This document shows, one piece after another, positions 51,969 through 64,000 of a stretch of 64,000 nt of DNA. Each line of letters opens with the position of its first letter. Positions within the stretch are counted from its first letter, which is position 1. The position numbers and the translations under genes were made by a program. The DNA comes from Apostichopus japonicus (taxonomy: Eukaryota > Echinodermata > Holothuroidea > Aspidochirotida > Stichopodidae). The notes under the pieces are model-generated. The model saw only the letters and a list, made by a program, of their open reading frames with translations, was not told the origin of the DNA and searched no databases. The stretch spans positions 18,368,841-18,432,840 of the forward strand of contig NC_092575.1 in NCBI RefSeq assembly GCF_037975245.1. Direction: 5' to 3'.

Positions 51969-54900
51969 CTGTGACGTATTTTCGATCGCGGGCTCGAGAC
52001 CAGGGTGGGGGCAGTTTGCTTTTGCCGCGATCTTATACGGCCTCTGGAACTTTAAGTATTAGAAACGAACCTAGATTTATATCAACTGCTGTCGTGGCGC
52101 GGTTGGTTGCTCTGTACCTCGAGAGCGTGACGTATTTTCGATCGCGGGCTCGAGACCAGGGTGGGGGCAGTTTGCTTTTGCCGCGATCTTATACGGCCTC
52201 TGGAACTTTAAGTATTAGAAACGAACCTAGATTTATATCAACTGCTGTCGTGGCGCGGTTGGTTGCTCTGTACCTCGAGAGCGTGACGTATTTTCGATCG
52301 CGGGCTCGAGACCAGGGTGGGGGCAGTTTGCTTTTGCCGCGATCTTATACGGCCTCTGGAACTTTAAGTATTAGAAACGAACCTAGATTGATATCAACTG
52401 CTGTCGTGGCGCGGTTGGTTGCTCTGTACCTCGAGAGCGTGACGTATTTTCGATCGCGGGCTCGAGACCAGGGTGGGGGCAGTTTGCTTTTGCCGCGATC
52501 TTATACGGCCTCTGGAACTTTAAGTATTAGAAACGAACCTAGATTTATATCAACTGCTGTCGTGGCGCGGTTGGTTGCTCTGTACCTCGAGAGCGTGACG
52601 TATTTTCGATCGCGGGCTCGAGACCAGGGTGGGGGCAGTTTGCTTTTGCCGCGATCTTATACGGCCTCTGGAACTTTAAGTATTAGAAACGAACCTAGAT
52701 TTATATCAACTGCTGTCGTGGCGCGGTTGGTTGCTCTGTACCTCGAGAGCGTGACGTATTTTCGATCGCGGGCTCGAGACCAGGGTGGGGGCAGTTTGCT
52801 TTTGCCGCGATCTTATACGGTCTCTGGAACTTTAAGTATTAGAAACGAACCTAGATTTATATCAACTGCTGTCGTGGCGCGGTTGGTTGCTCTGTACCTC
52901 GAGAGCGTGACGTATTTTGGATCGCGGGCTCGAGACCAGGGTGGGGGCAGTTTGCTTTTGCCGCGATCTTATACGGTCTCTGGAACTTTAAGTATTAGAA
53001 ACGAACCTAGATTTATATCAACTGCTGTCGTGGCGCGGTTGGTTGCTCTGTACCTCGAGAGCGTGACGTATTTTGGATCGCGGGCTCGAGACCAGGGTGG
53101 GGGCAGTTTGCTTTTGCCGCGATCTTATACGGTCTCTGGAACTTTAAGTATTAGAAACGAACCTAGATTTATATCAACTGCTGTCGTGGCGCGGTTGGTT
53201 GCTCTGTACCTCGAGAGCGTGACGTATTTTGGATCGCGGGCTCGAGACCAGGGTGGGGGCAGTTTGCTTTTGCCGCGATCTTATACGGTCTCTGGAACTT
53301 TAAGTATTAGAAACGAACCTAGATTTATATCAACTGCTGTCGTGGCGCGGTTGGTTGCTCTGTACCTCGAGAGCGTGACGTATTTTCGATCGCGGGCTCG
53401 AGACCAGGGTGGGGGCAGTTTGCTTTTGCCGCGATCTTATACGGTCTCTGGAACTTTAAGTATTAGAAACGAACCTAGATTTATATCAACTGCTGTCGTG
53501 GCGCGGTTGGTTGCTCTGTACCTCGAGAGCGTGACGTATTTTCGATCGCGGGCTCGAGACCAGGGTGGGGGCAGTTTGCTTTTGCCGCGATCTTATACGG
53601 TCTCTGGAACTTTAAGTATTAGAAACGAACCTAGATTTATATCAACTGCTGTCGTGGCGCGGTTGGTTGCTCTGTACCTCGAGAGCGTGACGTATTTTCG
53701 ATCGCGGGCTCGAGACCAGGGTGGGGGCAGTTTGCTTTTGCCGCGATCTTATACGGTCTCTGGAACTTTAAGTATTAGAAACGAACCTAGATTTATATCA
53801 ACTGCTGTCGTGGCGCGGTTGGTTGCTCTGTACCTCGAGAGCGTGACGTATTTTCGATCGCGGGCTCGAGACCAGGGTGGGGGCAGTTTGCTTTTGCCGC
53901 GATCTTATACGGTCTCTGGAACTTTAAGTATTAGAAACGAACCTAGATTTATATCAACTGCTGTCGTGGCGCGGTTGGTTGCTCTGTACCTCGAGAGCGT
54001 GACGTATTTTGGATCGCGGGCTCGAGACCAGGGTGGGGGCAGTTTGCTTTTGCCGCGATCTTATACGGCCTCTGGAACTTTAAGTATTAGAAACGAACCT
54101 AGATTTATATCAACTGCTGTCGTGGCGCGGTTGGTTGCTCTGTACCTCGAGAGCGTGACGTATTTTCGATCGCGGGCTCGAGACCAGGGTGGGGGCAGTT
54201 TGCTTTTGCCGCGATCTTATACGGTCTCTGGAACTTTAAGTATTAGAAACGAACCTAGATTTATATCAACTGCTGTCGTGGCGCGGTTGGTTGCTCTGTA
54301 CCTCGAGAGCGTGACGTATTTTGGATCGCGGGCTCGAGACCAGGGTGGGGGCAGTTTGCTTTTGCCGCGATCTTATACGGCCTCTGGAACTTTAAGTATT
54401 AGAAACGAACCTAGATTTATATCAACTGCTGTCGTGGCGCGGTTGGTTGCTCTGTACCTCGAGAGCGTGACGTATTTTGGATCGCGGGCTCGAGACCAGG
54501 GTGGGGGCAGTTTGCTTTTGCCGCGATCTTATACGGCCTCTGGAACTTTAAGTATTAGAAACGAACCTAGATTTATATCAACTGCTGTCGTGGCGCGGTT
54601 GGTTGCTCTGTACCTCGAGAGCGTGACGTATTTTGGATCGCGGGCTCGAGACCAGGGTGGGGGCAGTTTGCTTTTGCCGCGATCTTATACGGCCTCTGGA
54701 ACTTTAAGTATTAGAAACGAACCTAGATTTATATCAACTGCTGTCGTGGCGCGGTTGGTTGCTCTGTACCTCGAGAGCGTGACGTATTTTGGATCGCGGG
54801 CTCGAGACCAGGGTGGGGGCAGTTTGCTTTTGCCGCGATCTTATACGGCCTCTGGAACTTTAAGTATTAGAAACGAACCTAGATTTATATCAACTGCTGT

Positions 54901-57900
54901 CGTGGCGCGGTTGGTTGCTCTGTACCTCGAGAGCGTGACGTATTTTGGATCGCGGGCTCGAGACCAGGGTGGGGGCAGTTTGCTTTTGCCGCGATCTTAT
55001 ACGGCCTCTGGAACTTTAAGTATTAGAAACGAACCTAGATTTATATCAACTGCTGTCGTGGCGCGGTTGGTTGCTCTGTACCTCGAGAGCGTGACGTATT
55101 TTGGATCGCGGGCTCGAGACCAGGGTGGGGGCAGTTTGCTTTTGCCGCGATCTTATACGGCCTCTGGAACTTTAAGTATTAGAAACGAACCTAGATTTAT
55201 ATCAACTGCTGTCGTGGCGCGGTTGGTTGCTCTGTACCTCGAGAGCGTGACGTATTTTGGATCGCGGGCTCGAGACCAGGGTGGGGGCAGTTTGCTTTTG
55301 CCGCGATCTTATACGGCCTCTGGAACTTTAAGTATTAGAAACGAACCTAGATTTATATCAACTGCTGTCGTGGCGCGGTTGGTTGCTCTGTACCTCGAGA
55401 GCGTGACGTATTTTGGATCGCGGGCTCGAGACCAGGGTGGGGGCAGTTTGCTTTTGCCGCGATCTTATACGGCCTCTGGAACTTTAAGTATTAGAAACGA
55501 ACCTAGATTTATATCAACTGCTGTCGTGGCGCGGTTGGTTGCTCTGTACCTCGAGAGCGTGACGTATTTTGGATCGCGGGCTCGAGACCAGGGTGGGGGC
55601 AGTTTGCTTTTGCCGCGATCTTATACGGCCTCTGGAACTTTAAGTATTAGAAACGAACCTAGATTTATATCAACTGCTGTCGTGGCGCGGTTGGTTGCTC
55701 TGTACCTCGAGAGCGTGACGTATTTTGGATCGCGGGCTCGAGACCAGGGTGGGGGCAGTTTGCTTTTGCCGCGATCTTATACGGCCTCTGGAACTTTAAG
55801 TATTAGAAACGAACCTAGATTTATATCAACTGCTGTCGTGGCGCGGTTGGTTGCTCTGTACCTCGAGAGCGTGACGTATTTTGGATCGCGGGCTCGAGAC
55901 CAGGGTGGGGGCAGTTTGCTTTTGCCGCGATCTTATACGGCCTCTGGAACTTTAAGTATTAGAAACGAACCTAGATTTATATCAACTGCTGTCGTGGCGC
56001 GGTTGGTTGCTCTGTACCTCGAGAGCGTGACGTATTTTGGATCGCGGGCTCGAGACCAGGGTGGGGGCAGTTTGCTTTTGCCGCGATCTTATACGGCCTC
56101 TGGAACTTTAAGTATTAGAAACGAACCTAGATTTATATCAACTGCTGTCGTGGCGCGGTTGGTTGCTCTGTACCTCGAGAGCGTGACGTATTTTGGATCG
56201 CGGGCTCGAGACCAGGGTGGGGGCAGTTTGCTTTTGCCGCGATCTTATACGGCCTCTGGAACTTTAAGTATTAGAAACGAACCTAGATTTATATCAACTG
56301 CTGTCGTGGCGCGGTTGGTTGCTCTGTACCTCGAGAGCGTGACGTATTTTGGATCGCGGGCTCGAGACCAGGGTGGGGGCAGTTTGCTTTTGCCGCGATC
56401 TTATACGGCCTCTGGAACTTTAAGTATTAGAAACGAACCTAGATTTATATCAACTGCTGTCGTGGCGCGGTTGGTTGCTCTGTACCTCGAGAGCGTGACG
56501 TATTTTGGATCGCGGGCTCGAGACCAGGGTGGGGGCAGTTTGCTTTTGCCGCGATCTTATACGGCCTCTGGAACTTTAAGTATTAGAAACGAACCTAGAT
56601 TTATATCAACTGCTGTCGTGGCGCGGTTGGTTGCTCTGTACCTCGAGAGCGTGACGTATTTTGGATCGCGGGCTCGAGACCAGGGTGGGGGCAGTTTGCT
56701 TTTGCCGCGATCTTATACGGCCTCTGGAACTTTAAGTATTAGAAACGAACCTAGATTTATATCAACTGCTGTCGTGGCGCGGTTGGTTGCTCTGTACCTC
56801 GAGAGCGTGACGTATTTTCGATCGCGGGCTCGAGACCAGGGTGGGGGCAGTTTGCTTTTGCCGCGATCTTATACGGCCTCTGGAACTTTAAGTATTAGAA
56901 ACGAACCTAGATTTATATCAACTGCTGTCGTGGCGCGGTTGGTTGCTCTGTACCTCGAGAGCGTGACGTATTTTCGATCGCGGGCTCGAGACCAGGGTGG
57001 GGGCAGTTTGCTTTTGCCGCGATCTTATACGGTCTCTGGAACTTTAAGTATTAGAAACGAACCTAGATTTATATCAACTGCTGTCGTGGCGCGGTTGGTT
57101 GCTCTGTACCTCGAGAGCGTGACGTATTTTCGATCGCGGGCTCGAGACCAGGGTGGGGGCAGTTTGCTTTTGCCGCGATCTTATACGGCCTCTGGAACTT
57201 TAAGTATTAGAAACGAACCTAGATTTATATCAACTGCTGTCGTGGCGCGGTTGGTTGCTCTGTACCTCGAGAGCGTGACGTATTTTCGATCGCGGGCTCG
57301 AGACCAGGGTGGGGGCAGTTTGCTTTTGCCGCGATCTTATACGGCCTCTGGAATTTTAAGTATTAGAAACGAACCTAGATTTATATCAACTGCTGTCGTG
57401 GCGCGGTTGGTTGCTCTGTACCTCGAGAGCGTGACGTATTTTGGATCGCGGGCTCGAGACCAGGGTGGGGGCAGTTTGCTTTTGCCGCGATCTTATACGG
57501 CCTCTGGAACTTTAAGTATTAGAAACGAACCTAGATTTATATCAACTGCTGTCGTGGCGCGGTTGGTTGCTCTGTACCTCGAGAGCGTGACGTATTTTGG
57601 ATCGCGGGCTCGAGACCAGGGTGGGGGCAGTTTGCTTTTGCCGCGATCTTATACGGCCTCTGGAACTTTAAGTATTAGAAACGAACCTAGATTTATATCA
57701 ACTGCTGTCGTGGCGCGGTTGGTTGCTCTGTACCTCGAGAGCGTGACGTATTTTGGATCGCGGGCTCGAGACCAGGGTGGGGGCAGTTTGCTTTTGCCGC
57801 GATCTTATACGGCCTCTGGAACTTTAAGTATTAGAAACGAACCTAGATTTATATCAACTGCTGTCGTGGCGCGGTTGGTTGCTCTGTACCTCGAGAGCGT

Positions 57901-60900
57901 GACGTATTTTGGATCGCGGGCTCGAGACCAGGGTGGGGGCAGTTTGCTTTTGCCGCGATCTTATACGGCCTCTGGAACTTTAAGTATTAGAAACGAACCT
58001 AGATTTATATCAACTGCTGTCGTGGCGCGGTTGGTTGCTCTGTACCTCGAGAGCGTGACGTATTTTGGATCGCGGGCTCGAGACCAGGGTGGGGGCAGTT
58101 TGCTTTTGCCGCGATCTTATACGGCCTCTGGAACTTTAAGTATTAGAAACGAACCTAGATTTATATCAACTGCTGTCGTGGCGCGGTTGGTTGCTCTGTA
58201 CCTCGAGAGCGTGACGTATTTTGGATCGCGGGCTCGAGACCAGGGTGGGGGCAGTTTGCTTTTGCCGCGATCTTATACGGCCTCTGGAACTTTAAGTATT
58301 AGAAACGAACCTAGATTTATATCAACTGCTGTCGTGGCGCGGTTGGTTGCTCTGTACCTCGAGAGCGTGACGTATTTTGGATCGCGGGCTCGAGACCAGG
58401 GTGGGGGCAGTTTGCTTTTGCCGCGATCTTATACGGCCTCTGGAACTTTAAGTATTAGAAACGAACCTAGATTTATATCAACTGCTGTCGTGGCGCGGTT
58501 GGTTGCTCTGTACCTCGAGAGCGTGACGTATTTTGGATCGCGGGCTCGAGACCAGGGTGGGGGCAGTTTGCTTTTGCCGCGATCTTATACGGCCTCTGGA
58601 ACTTTAAGTATTAGAAACGAACCTAGATTTATATCAACTGCTGTCGTGGCGCGGTTGGTTGCTCTGTACCTCGAGAGCGTGACGTATTTTGGATCGCGGG
58701 CTCGAGACCAGGGTGGGGGCAGTTTGCTTTTGCCGCGATCTTATACGGCCTCTGGAACTTTAAGTATTAGAAACGAACCTAGATTTATATCAACTGCTGT
58801 CGTGGCGCGGTTGGTTGCTCTGTACCTCGAGAGCGTGACGTATTTTCGATCGCGGGCTCGAGACCAGGGTGGGGGCAGTTTGCTTTTGCCGCGATCTTAT
58901 ACGGCCTCTGGAACTTTAAGTATTAGAAACGAACCTAGATTTATATCAACTGCTGTCGTGGCGCGGTTGGTTGCTCTGTACCTCGAGAGCGTGACGTATT
59001 TTGGATCGCGGGCTCGAGACCAGGGTGGGGGCAGTTTGCTTTTGCCGCGATCTTATACGGCCTCTGGAACTTTAAGTATTAGAAACGAACCTAGATTTAT
59101 ATCAACTGCTGTCGTGGCGCGGTTGGTTGCTCTGTACCTCGAGAGCGTGACGTATTTTGGATCGCGGGCTCGAGACCAGGGTGGGGGCAGTTTGCTTTTG
59201 CCGCGATCTTATACGGCCTCTGGAACTTTAAGTATTAGAAACGAACCTAGATTTATATCAACTGCTGTCGTGGCGCGGTTGGTTGCTCTGTACCTCGAGA
59301 GCGTGACGTATTTTGGATCGCGGGCTCGAGACCAGGGTGGGGGCAGTTTGCTTTTGCCGCGATCTTATACGGCCTCTGGAACTTTAAGTATTAGAAACGA
59401 ACCTAGATTTATATCAACTGCTGTCGTGGCGCGGTTGGTTGCTCTGTACCTCGAGAGCGTGACGTATTTTGGATCGCGGGCTCGAGACCAGGGTGGGGGC
59501 AGTTTGCTTTTGCCGCGATCTTATACGGCCTCTGGAACTTTAAGTATTAGAAACGAACCTAGATTTATATCAACTGCTGTCGTGGCGCGGTTGGTTGCTC
59601 TGTACCTCGAGAGCGTGACGTATTTTGGATCGCGGGCTCGAGACCAGGGTGGGGGCAGTTTGCTTTTGCCGCGATCTTATACGGCCTCTGGAACTTTAAG
59701 TATTAGAAACGAACCTAGATTTATATCAACTGCTGTCGTGGCGCGGTTGGTTGCTCTGTACCTCGAGAGCGTGACGTATTTTGGATCGCGGGCTCGAGAC
59801 CAGGGTGGGGGCAGTTTGCTTTTGCCGCGATCTTATACGGCCTCTGGAACTTTAAGTATTAGAAACGAACCTAGATTTATATCAACTGCTGTCGTGGCGC
59901 GGTTGGTTGCTCTGTACCTCGAGAGCGTGACGTATTTTGGATCGCGGGCTCGAGACCAGGGTGGGGGCAGTTTGCTTTTGCCGCGATCTTATACGGCCTC
60001 TGGAACTTTAAGTATTAGAAACGAACCTAGATTTATATCAACTGCTGTCGTGGCGCGGTTGGTTGCTCTGTACCTCGAGAGCGTGACGTATTTTGGATCG
60101 CGGGCTCGAGACCAGGGTGGGGGCAGTTTGCTTTTGCCGCGATCTTATACGGCCTCTGGAACTTTAAGTATTAGAAACGAACCTAGATTTATATCAACTG
60201 CTGTCGTGGCGCGGTTGGTTGCTCTGTACCTCGAGAGCGTGACGTATTTTGGATCGCGGGCTCGAGACCAGGGTGGGGGCAGTTTGCTTTTGCCGCGATC
60301 TTATACGGCCTCTGGAACTTTAAGTATTAGAAACGAACCTAGATTTATATCAACTGCTGTCGTGGCGCGGTTGGTTGCTCTGTACCTCGAGAGCGTGACG
60401 TATTTTGGATCGCGGGCTCGAGACCAGGGTGGGGGCAGTTTGCTTTTGCCGCGATCTTATACGGCCTCTGGAACTTTAAGTATTAGAAACGAACCTAGAT
60501 TTATATCAACTGCTGTCGTGGCGCGGTTGGTTGCTCTGTACCTCGAGAGCGTGACGTATTTTGGATCGCGGGCTCGAGACCAGGGTGGGGGCAGTTTGCT
60601 TTTGCCGCGATCTTATACGGCCTCTGGAACTTTAAGTATTAGAAACGAACCTAGATTTATATCAACTGCTGTCGTGGCGCGGTTGGTTGCTCTGTACCTC
60701 GAGAGCGTGACGTATTTTGGATCGCGGGCTCGAGACCAGGGTGGGGGCAGTTTGCTTTTGCCGCGATCTTATACGGCCTCTGGAACTTTAAGTATTAGAA
60801 ACGAACCTAGATTTATATCAACTGCTGTCGTGGCGCGGTTGGTTGCTCTGTACCTCGAGAGCGTGACGTATTTTGGATCGCGGGCTCGAGACCAGGGTGG

Positions 60901-62805
60901 GGGCAGTTTGCTTTTGCCGCGATCTTATACGGCCTCTGGAACTTTAAGTATTAGAAACGAACCTAGATTTATATCAACTGCTGTCGTGGCGCGGTTGGTT
61001 GCTCTGTACCTCGAGAGCGTGACGTATTTTGGATCGCGGGCTCGAGACCAGGGTGGGGGCAGTTTGCTTTTGCCGCGATCTTATACGGCCTCTGGAACTT
61101 TAAGTATTAGAAACGAACCTAGATTTATATCAACTGCTGTCGTGGCGCGGTTGGTTGCTCTGTACCTCGAGAGCGTGACGTATTTTGGATCGCGGGCTCG
61201 AGACCAGGGTGGGGGCAGTTTGCTTTTGCCGCGATCTTATACGGCCTCTGGAACTTTAAGTATTAGAAACGAACCTAGATTTATATCAACTGCTGTCGTG
61301 GCGCGGTTGGTTGCTCTGTACCTCGAGAGCGTGACGTATTTTGGATCGCGGGCTCGAGACCAGGGTGGGGGCAGTTTGCTTTTGCCGCGATCTTATACGG
61401 CCTCTGGAACTTTAAGTATTAGAAACGAACCTAGATTTATATCAACTGCTGTCGTGGCGCGGTTGGTTGCTCTGTACCTCGAGAGCGTGACGTATTTTGG
61501 ATCGCGGGCTCGAGACCAGGGTGGGGGCAGTTTGCTTTTGCCGCGATCTTATACGGCCTCTGGAACTTTAAGTATTAGAAACGAACCTAGATTTATATCA
61601 ACTGCTGTCGTGGCGCGGTTGGTTGCTCTGTACCTCGAGAGCGTGACGTATTTTGGATCGCGGGCTCGAGACCAGGGTGGGGGCAGTTTGCTTTTGCCGC
61701 GATCTTATACGGCCTCTGGAACTTTAAGTATTAGAAACGAACCTAGATTTATATCAACTGCTGTCGTGGCGCGGTTGGTTGCTCTGTACCTCGAGAGCGT
61801 GACGTATTTTGGATCGCGGGCTCGAGACCAGGGTGGGGGCAGTTTGCTTTTGCCGCGATCTTATACGGCCTCTGGAACTTTAAGTATTAGAAACGAACCT
61901 AGATTTATATCAACTGCTGTCGTGGCGCGGTTGGTTGCTCTGTACCTCGAGAGCGTGACGTATTTTGGATCGCGGGCTCGAGACCAGGGTGGGGGCAGTT
62001 TGCTTTTGCCGCGATCTTATACGGCCTCTGGAACTTTAAGTATTAGAAACGAACCTAGATTTATATCAACTGCTGTCGTGGCGCGGTTGGTTGCTCTGTA
62101 CCTCGAGAGCGTGACGTATTTTGGATCGCGGGCTCGAGACCAGGGTGGGGGCAGTTTGCTTTTGCCGCGATCTTATACGGCCTCTGGAACTTTAAGTATT
62201 AGAAACGAACCTAGATTTATATCAACTGCTGTCGTGGCGCGGTTGGTTGCTCTGTACCTCGAGAGCGTGACGTATTTTGGATCGCGGGCTCGAGACCAGG
62301 GTGGGGGCAGTTTGCTTTTGCCGCGATCTTATACGGCCTCTGGAACTTTAAGTATTAGAAACGAACCTAGATTTATATCAACTGCTGTCGTGGCGCGGTT
62401 GGTTGCTCTGTACCTCGAGAGCGTGACGTATTTTGGATCGCGGGCTCGAGACCAGGGTGGGGGCAGTTTGCTTTTGCCGCGATCTTATACGGCCTCTGGA
62501 ACTTTAAGTATTAGAAACGAACCTAGATTTATATCAACTGCTGTCGTGGCGCGGTTGGTTGCTCTGTACCTCGAGAGCGTGACGTATTTTGGATCGCGGG
62601 CTCGAGACCAGGGTGGGGGCAGTTTGCTTTTGCCGCGATCTTATACGGCCTCTGGAACTTTAAGTATTAGAAACGAACCTAGATTTATATCAACTGCTGT
62701 CGTGGCGCGGTTGGTTGCTCTGTACCTCGAGAGCGTGACGTATTTTGGATCGCGGGCTCGAGACCAGGGTGGGGGCAGTTTGCTTTTGCCGCGATCTTAT
62801 ACGGC
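51969..62805 (+). repeat. p38 C / p96 C domain
   Basis: The domain opens with six p38 C units (51983-52763), five of them also p96 C (52041-52665). It then alternates: p38 C at 53387-53855, 54167, 56819-57287 and 58847; p96 C at 54069, 54381-56877 and 57189-62805. All units are p124 A. p38 C turns ttggatcg into ttcgatcg and creates the palindrome cgatcg. Private changes are T>G at 52390 and C>T at 57354. From 57443 to 62805 the units are almost all p38 G with p96 C. Confidence 0.9.
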
Positions 62806-62960
62806 CTCTGGAACTTTAAGTATTAGAAACGAACCTAGATTTATATCAACTGCTGTCGTGGCGCGGTTGGTTGCTCTGTACCTCGAGAGCGTGACGTATT
62901 TTGGATCGCGGGCTCGAGACCAGGGTGGGGGCAGTTTGCTTTTGCCGCGATCTTATACGG

Positions 62961-64000
62961 TCTCTGGAACTTTAAGTATTAGAAACGAACCTAGATTTAT
63001 ATCAACTGCTGTCGTGGCGCGGTTGGTTGCTCTGTACCTCGAGAGCGTGACGTATTTTGGATCGCGGGCTCGAGACCAGGGTGGGGGCAGTTTGCTTTTG
63101 CCGCGATCTTATACGGTCTCTGGAACTTTAAGTATTAGAAACGAACCTAGATTTATATCAACTGCTGTCGTGGCGCGGTTGGTTGCTCTGTACCTCGAGA
63201 GCGTGACGTATTTTGGATCGCGGGCTCGAGACCAGGGTGGGGGCAGTTTGCTTTTGCCGCGATCTTATACGGTCTCTGGAACTTTAAGTATTAGAAACGA
63301 ACCTAGATTTATATCAACTGCTGTCGTGGCGCGGTTGGTTGCTCTGTACCTCGAGAGCGTGACGTATTTTGGATCGCGGGCTCGAGACCAGGGTGGGGGC
63401 AGTTTGCTTTTGCCGCGATCTTATACGGTCTCTGGAACTTTAAGTATTAGAAACGAACCTAGATTTATATCAACTGCTGTCGTGGCGCGGTTGGTTGCTC
63501 TGTACCTCGAGAGCGTGACGTATTTTGGATCGCGGGCTCGAGACCAGGGTGGGGGCAGTTTGCTTTTGCCGCGATCTTATACGGTCTCTGGAACTTTAAG
63601 TATTAGAAACGAACCTAGATTTATATCAACTGCTGTCGTGGCGCGGTTGGTTGCTCTGTACCTCGAGAGCGTGACGTATTTTGGATCGCGGGCTCGAGAC
63701 CAGGGTGGGGGCAGTTTGCTTTTGCCGCGATCTTATACGGTCTCTGGAACTTTAAGTATTAGAAACGAACCTAGATTTATATCAACTGCTGTCGTGGCGC
63801 GGTTGGTTGCTCTGTACCTCGAGAGCGTGACGTATTTTGGATCGCGGGCTCGAGACCAGGGTGGGGGCAGTTTGCTTTTGCCGCGATCTTATACGGTCTC
63901 TGGAACTTTAAGTATTAGAAACGAACCTAGATTTATATCAACTGCTGTCGTGGCGCGGTTGGTTGCTCTGTACCTCGAGAGCGTGACGTATTTTGGATCG
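62961..64000 (+). repeat. Right-edge subarray, p96 T with p124 A
   Basis: The last seven units revert to p96 T (62961, 63117 and on) with p124 A, p150 T and p38 G, the same type as at 41019-47545. The array runs off the window at p43, so its right end is not seen. Confidence 0.9.

Larger units (their letters stand above)
1..64000 (+). repeat. 156-bp satellite DNA array, about 410 tandem units
   Basis: The same 156-bp unit recurs head to tail with no spacer or interruption; the motif gttggttgctctgtacctcg starts at 1, 157, 313 and so on, and the window ends at p43 of unit 411. Most units differ from their neighbours by zero to two bases. Three 1-base deletions (in the p34-37 T run at 4558-4560 and 7209-7211, and in the p1-p5 region at ~30110) are the only length changes. 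By my count the consensus has 29 A, 32 C, 48 G and 47 T (51% GC). It is GC-rich at p41-70 (22 of 30) and AT-rich at p101-140 (28 of 40). Two ctcgag palindromes lie at p19-24 and p50-55 of each unit within small offset. I do not recognise the family. Long homogeneous satellites of about nucleosome length are typical of eukaryotic centromeric or pericentromeric heterochromatin, but the location here is inferred. Confidence 0.99.
30110..64000 (+). other. Stop-free reading frame produced by repeat arithmetic (not called as a gene)
   Basis: One forward frame reads a 52-residue peptide per unit (LVALYLESV...FISTAVVAR) and has no stop to the window end, 11,297 codons. Earlier parts of the array have the same frame at 2-4633, 4594-7284, 7245-17972 and 18009-30134, broken only by the three deletions and the nonsense base at 17972. 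There is no ATG in the frame, only TTG or other alternative starts, and no promoter or ribosome-binding context distinct from the repeat. Of 26 kinds of variant I found, about 21 change the residue, four are silent and one is nonsense, close to random mutation. The peptide resembles no family known to me. Translation is unlikely. Confidence 0.85.

Noticed and set aside
1-64000. CRISPR array
   Set aside because: Repeats are directly adjacent with no unique spacers, and the unit is far longer than a CRISPR repeat.
1-64000. rDNA, 5S rRNA or telomeric repeat
   Set aside because: I see no conserved 5S or large rRNA words and no short G-rich telomere motif; the 156-bp unit is the only content.
1-64000. 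Transposon or insertion sequence interrupting the array
   Set aside because: Repeat phase is continuous apart from three 1-base deletions, leaving no room for an insertion, target-site duplication or terminal repeat.

Overview
The whole 64,000-base window is one uninterrupted tandem array of a single 156-bp repeat. It holds about 410 complete head-to-tail units, all on the + strand, plus a 43-bp partial unit at the right edge. No flanking unique DNA, transposon insertion, inversion or credible protein gene is visible. A near-identical satellite array this long points to eukaryotic constitutive heterochromatin (centromeric, pericentromeric, subtelomeric, or on a sex or B chromosome). I do not recognise the monomer and cannot name the organism. 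Repeat positions are written p1 to p156, with p1 = window base 1. Unit n starts at 156(n-1)+1, minus 1 after base ~4560, minus 2 after ~7211 and minus 3 after ~30110, because only three single-base deletions disturb the register.

Structure of one unit. About 85 bp (p141 through p69 of the next unit; representative copy 141-225) looks like a degenerate tRNA gene or tRNA-derived SINE head. It has an A-box-like sequence, a B-box-like sequence 52 bp downstream, D-, anticodon- and T-arm-like pairings, a closing acceptor-like stem, and a TTTT run just past the 3' end. The other 71 bp (p70-p140) is a spacer whose last 40 bp are AT-rich and end in a TATAT/CAA stretch. So the array may be about 410 tandem Pol III-type promoter modules. 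A 7SL-derived head is a weaker alternative.

Layout by diagnostic variants: 1-7211, mixed units with p30 G/C, p35 C and p89 C variants and a duplicated 17-unit-period block; 7212-11900, runs carrying p140 G, then p124 A and p90 G; 11978-17971, very uniform; 17972-26017, p124 A and p96 C mosaics; 26018-34909, very uniform except for one deletion at ~30110; 35065-40910, p150 C domain with a 12-unit-period duplication; 41019-47545, uniform p124 A; 47727-49755, second p150 C domain; 49911-51778, uniform; 51969-62805, p38 C and p96 C domain; 62961-64000, uniform p124 A with p96 T. This is the pattern expected from local unequal exchange or gene conversion.

The unit length is a multiple of three and one forward frame lacks stops, so that frame stays open for thousands of codons, broken only by the three deletions and one nonsense change. 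Variants in it are mostly amino-acid changing, so I read it as an arithmetic by-product of the repeat, not a gene.
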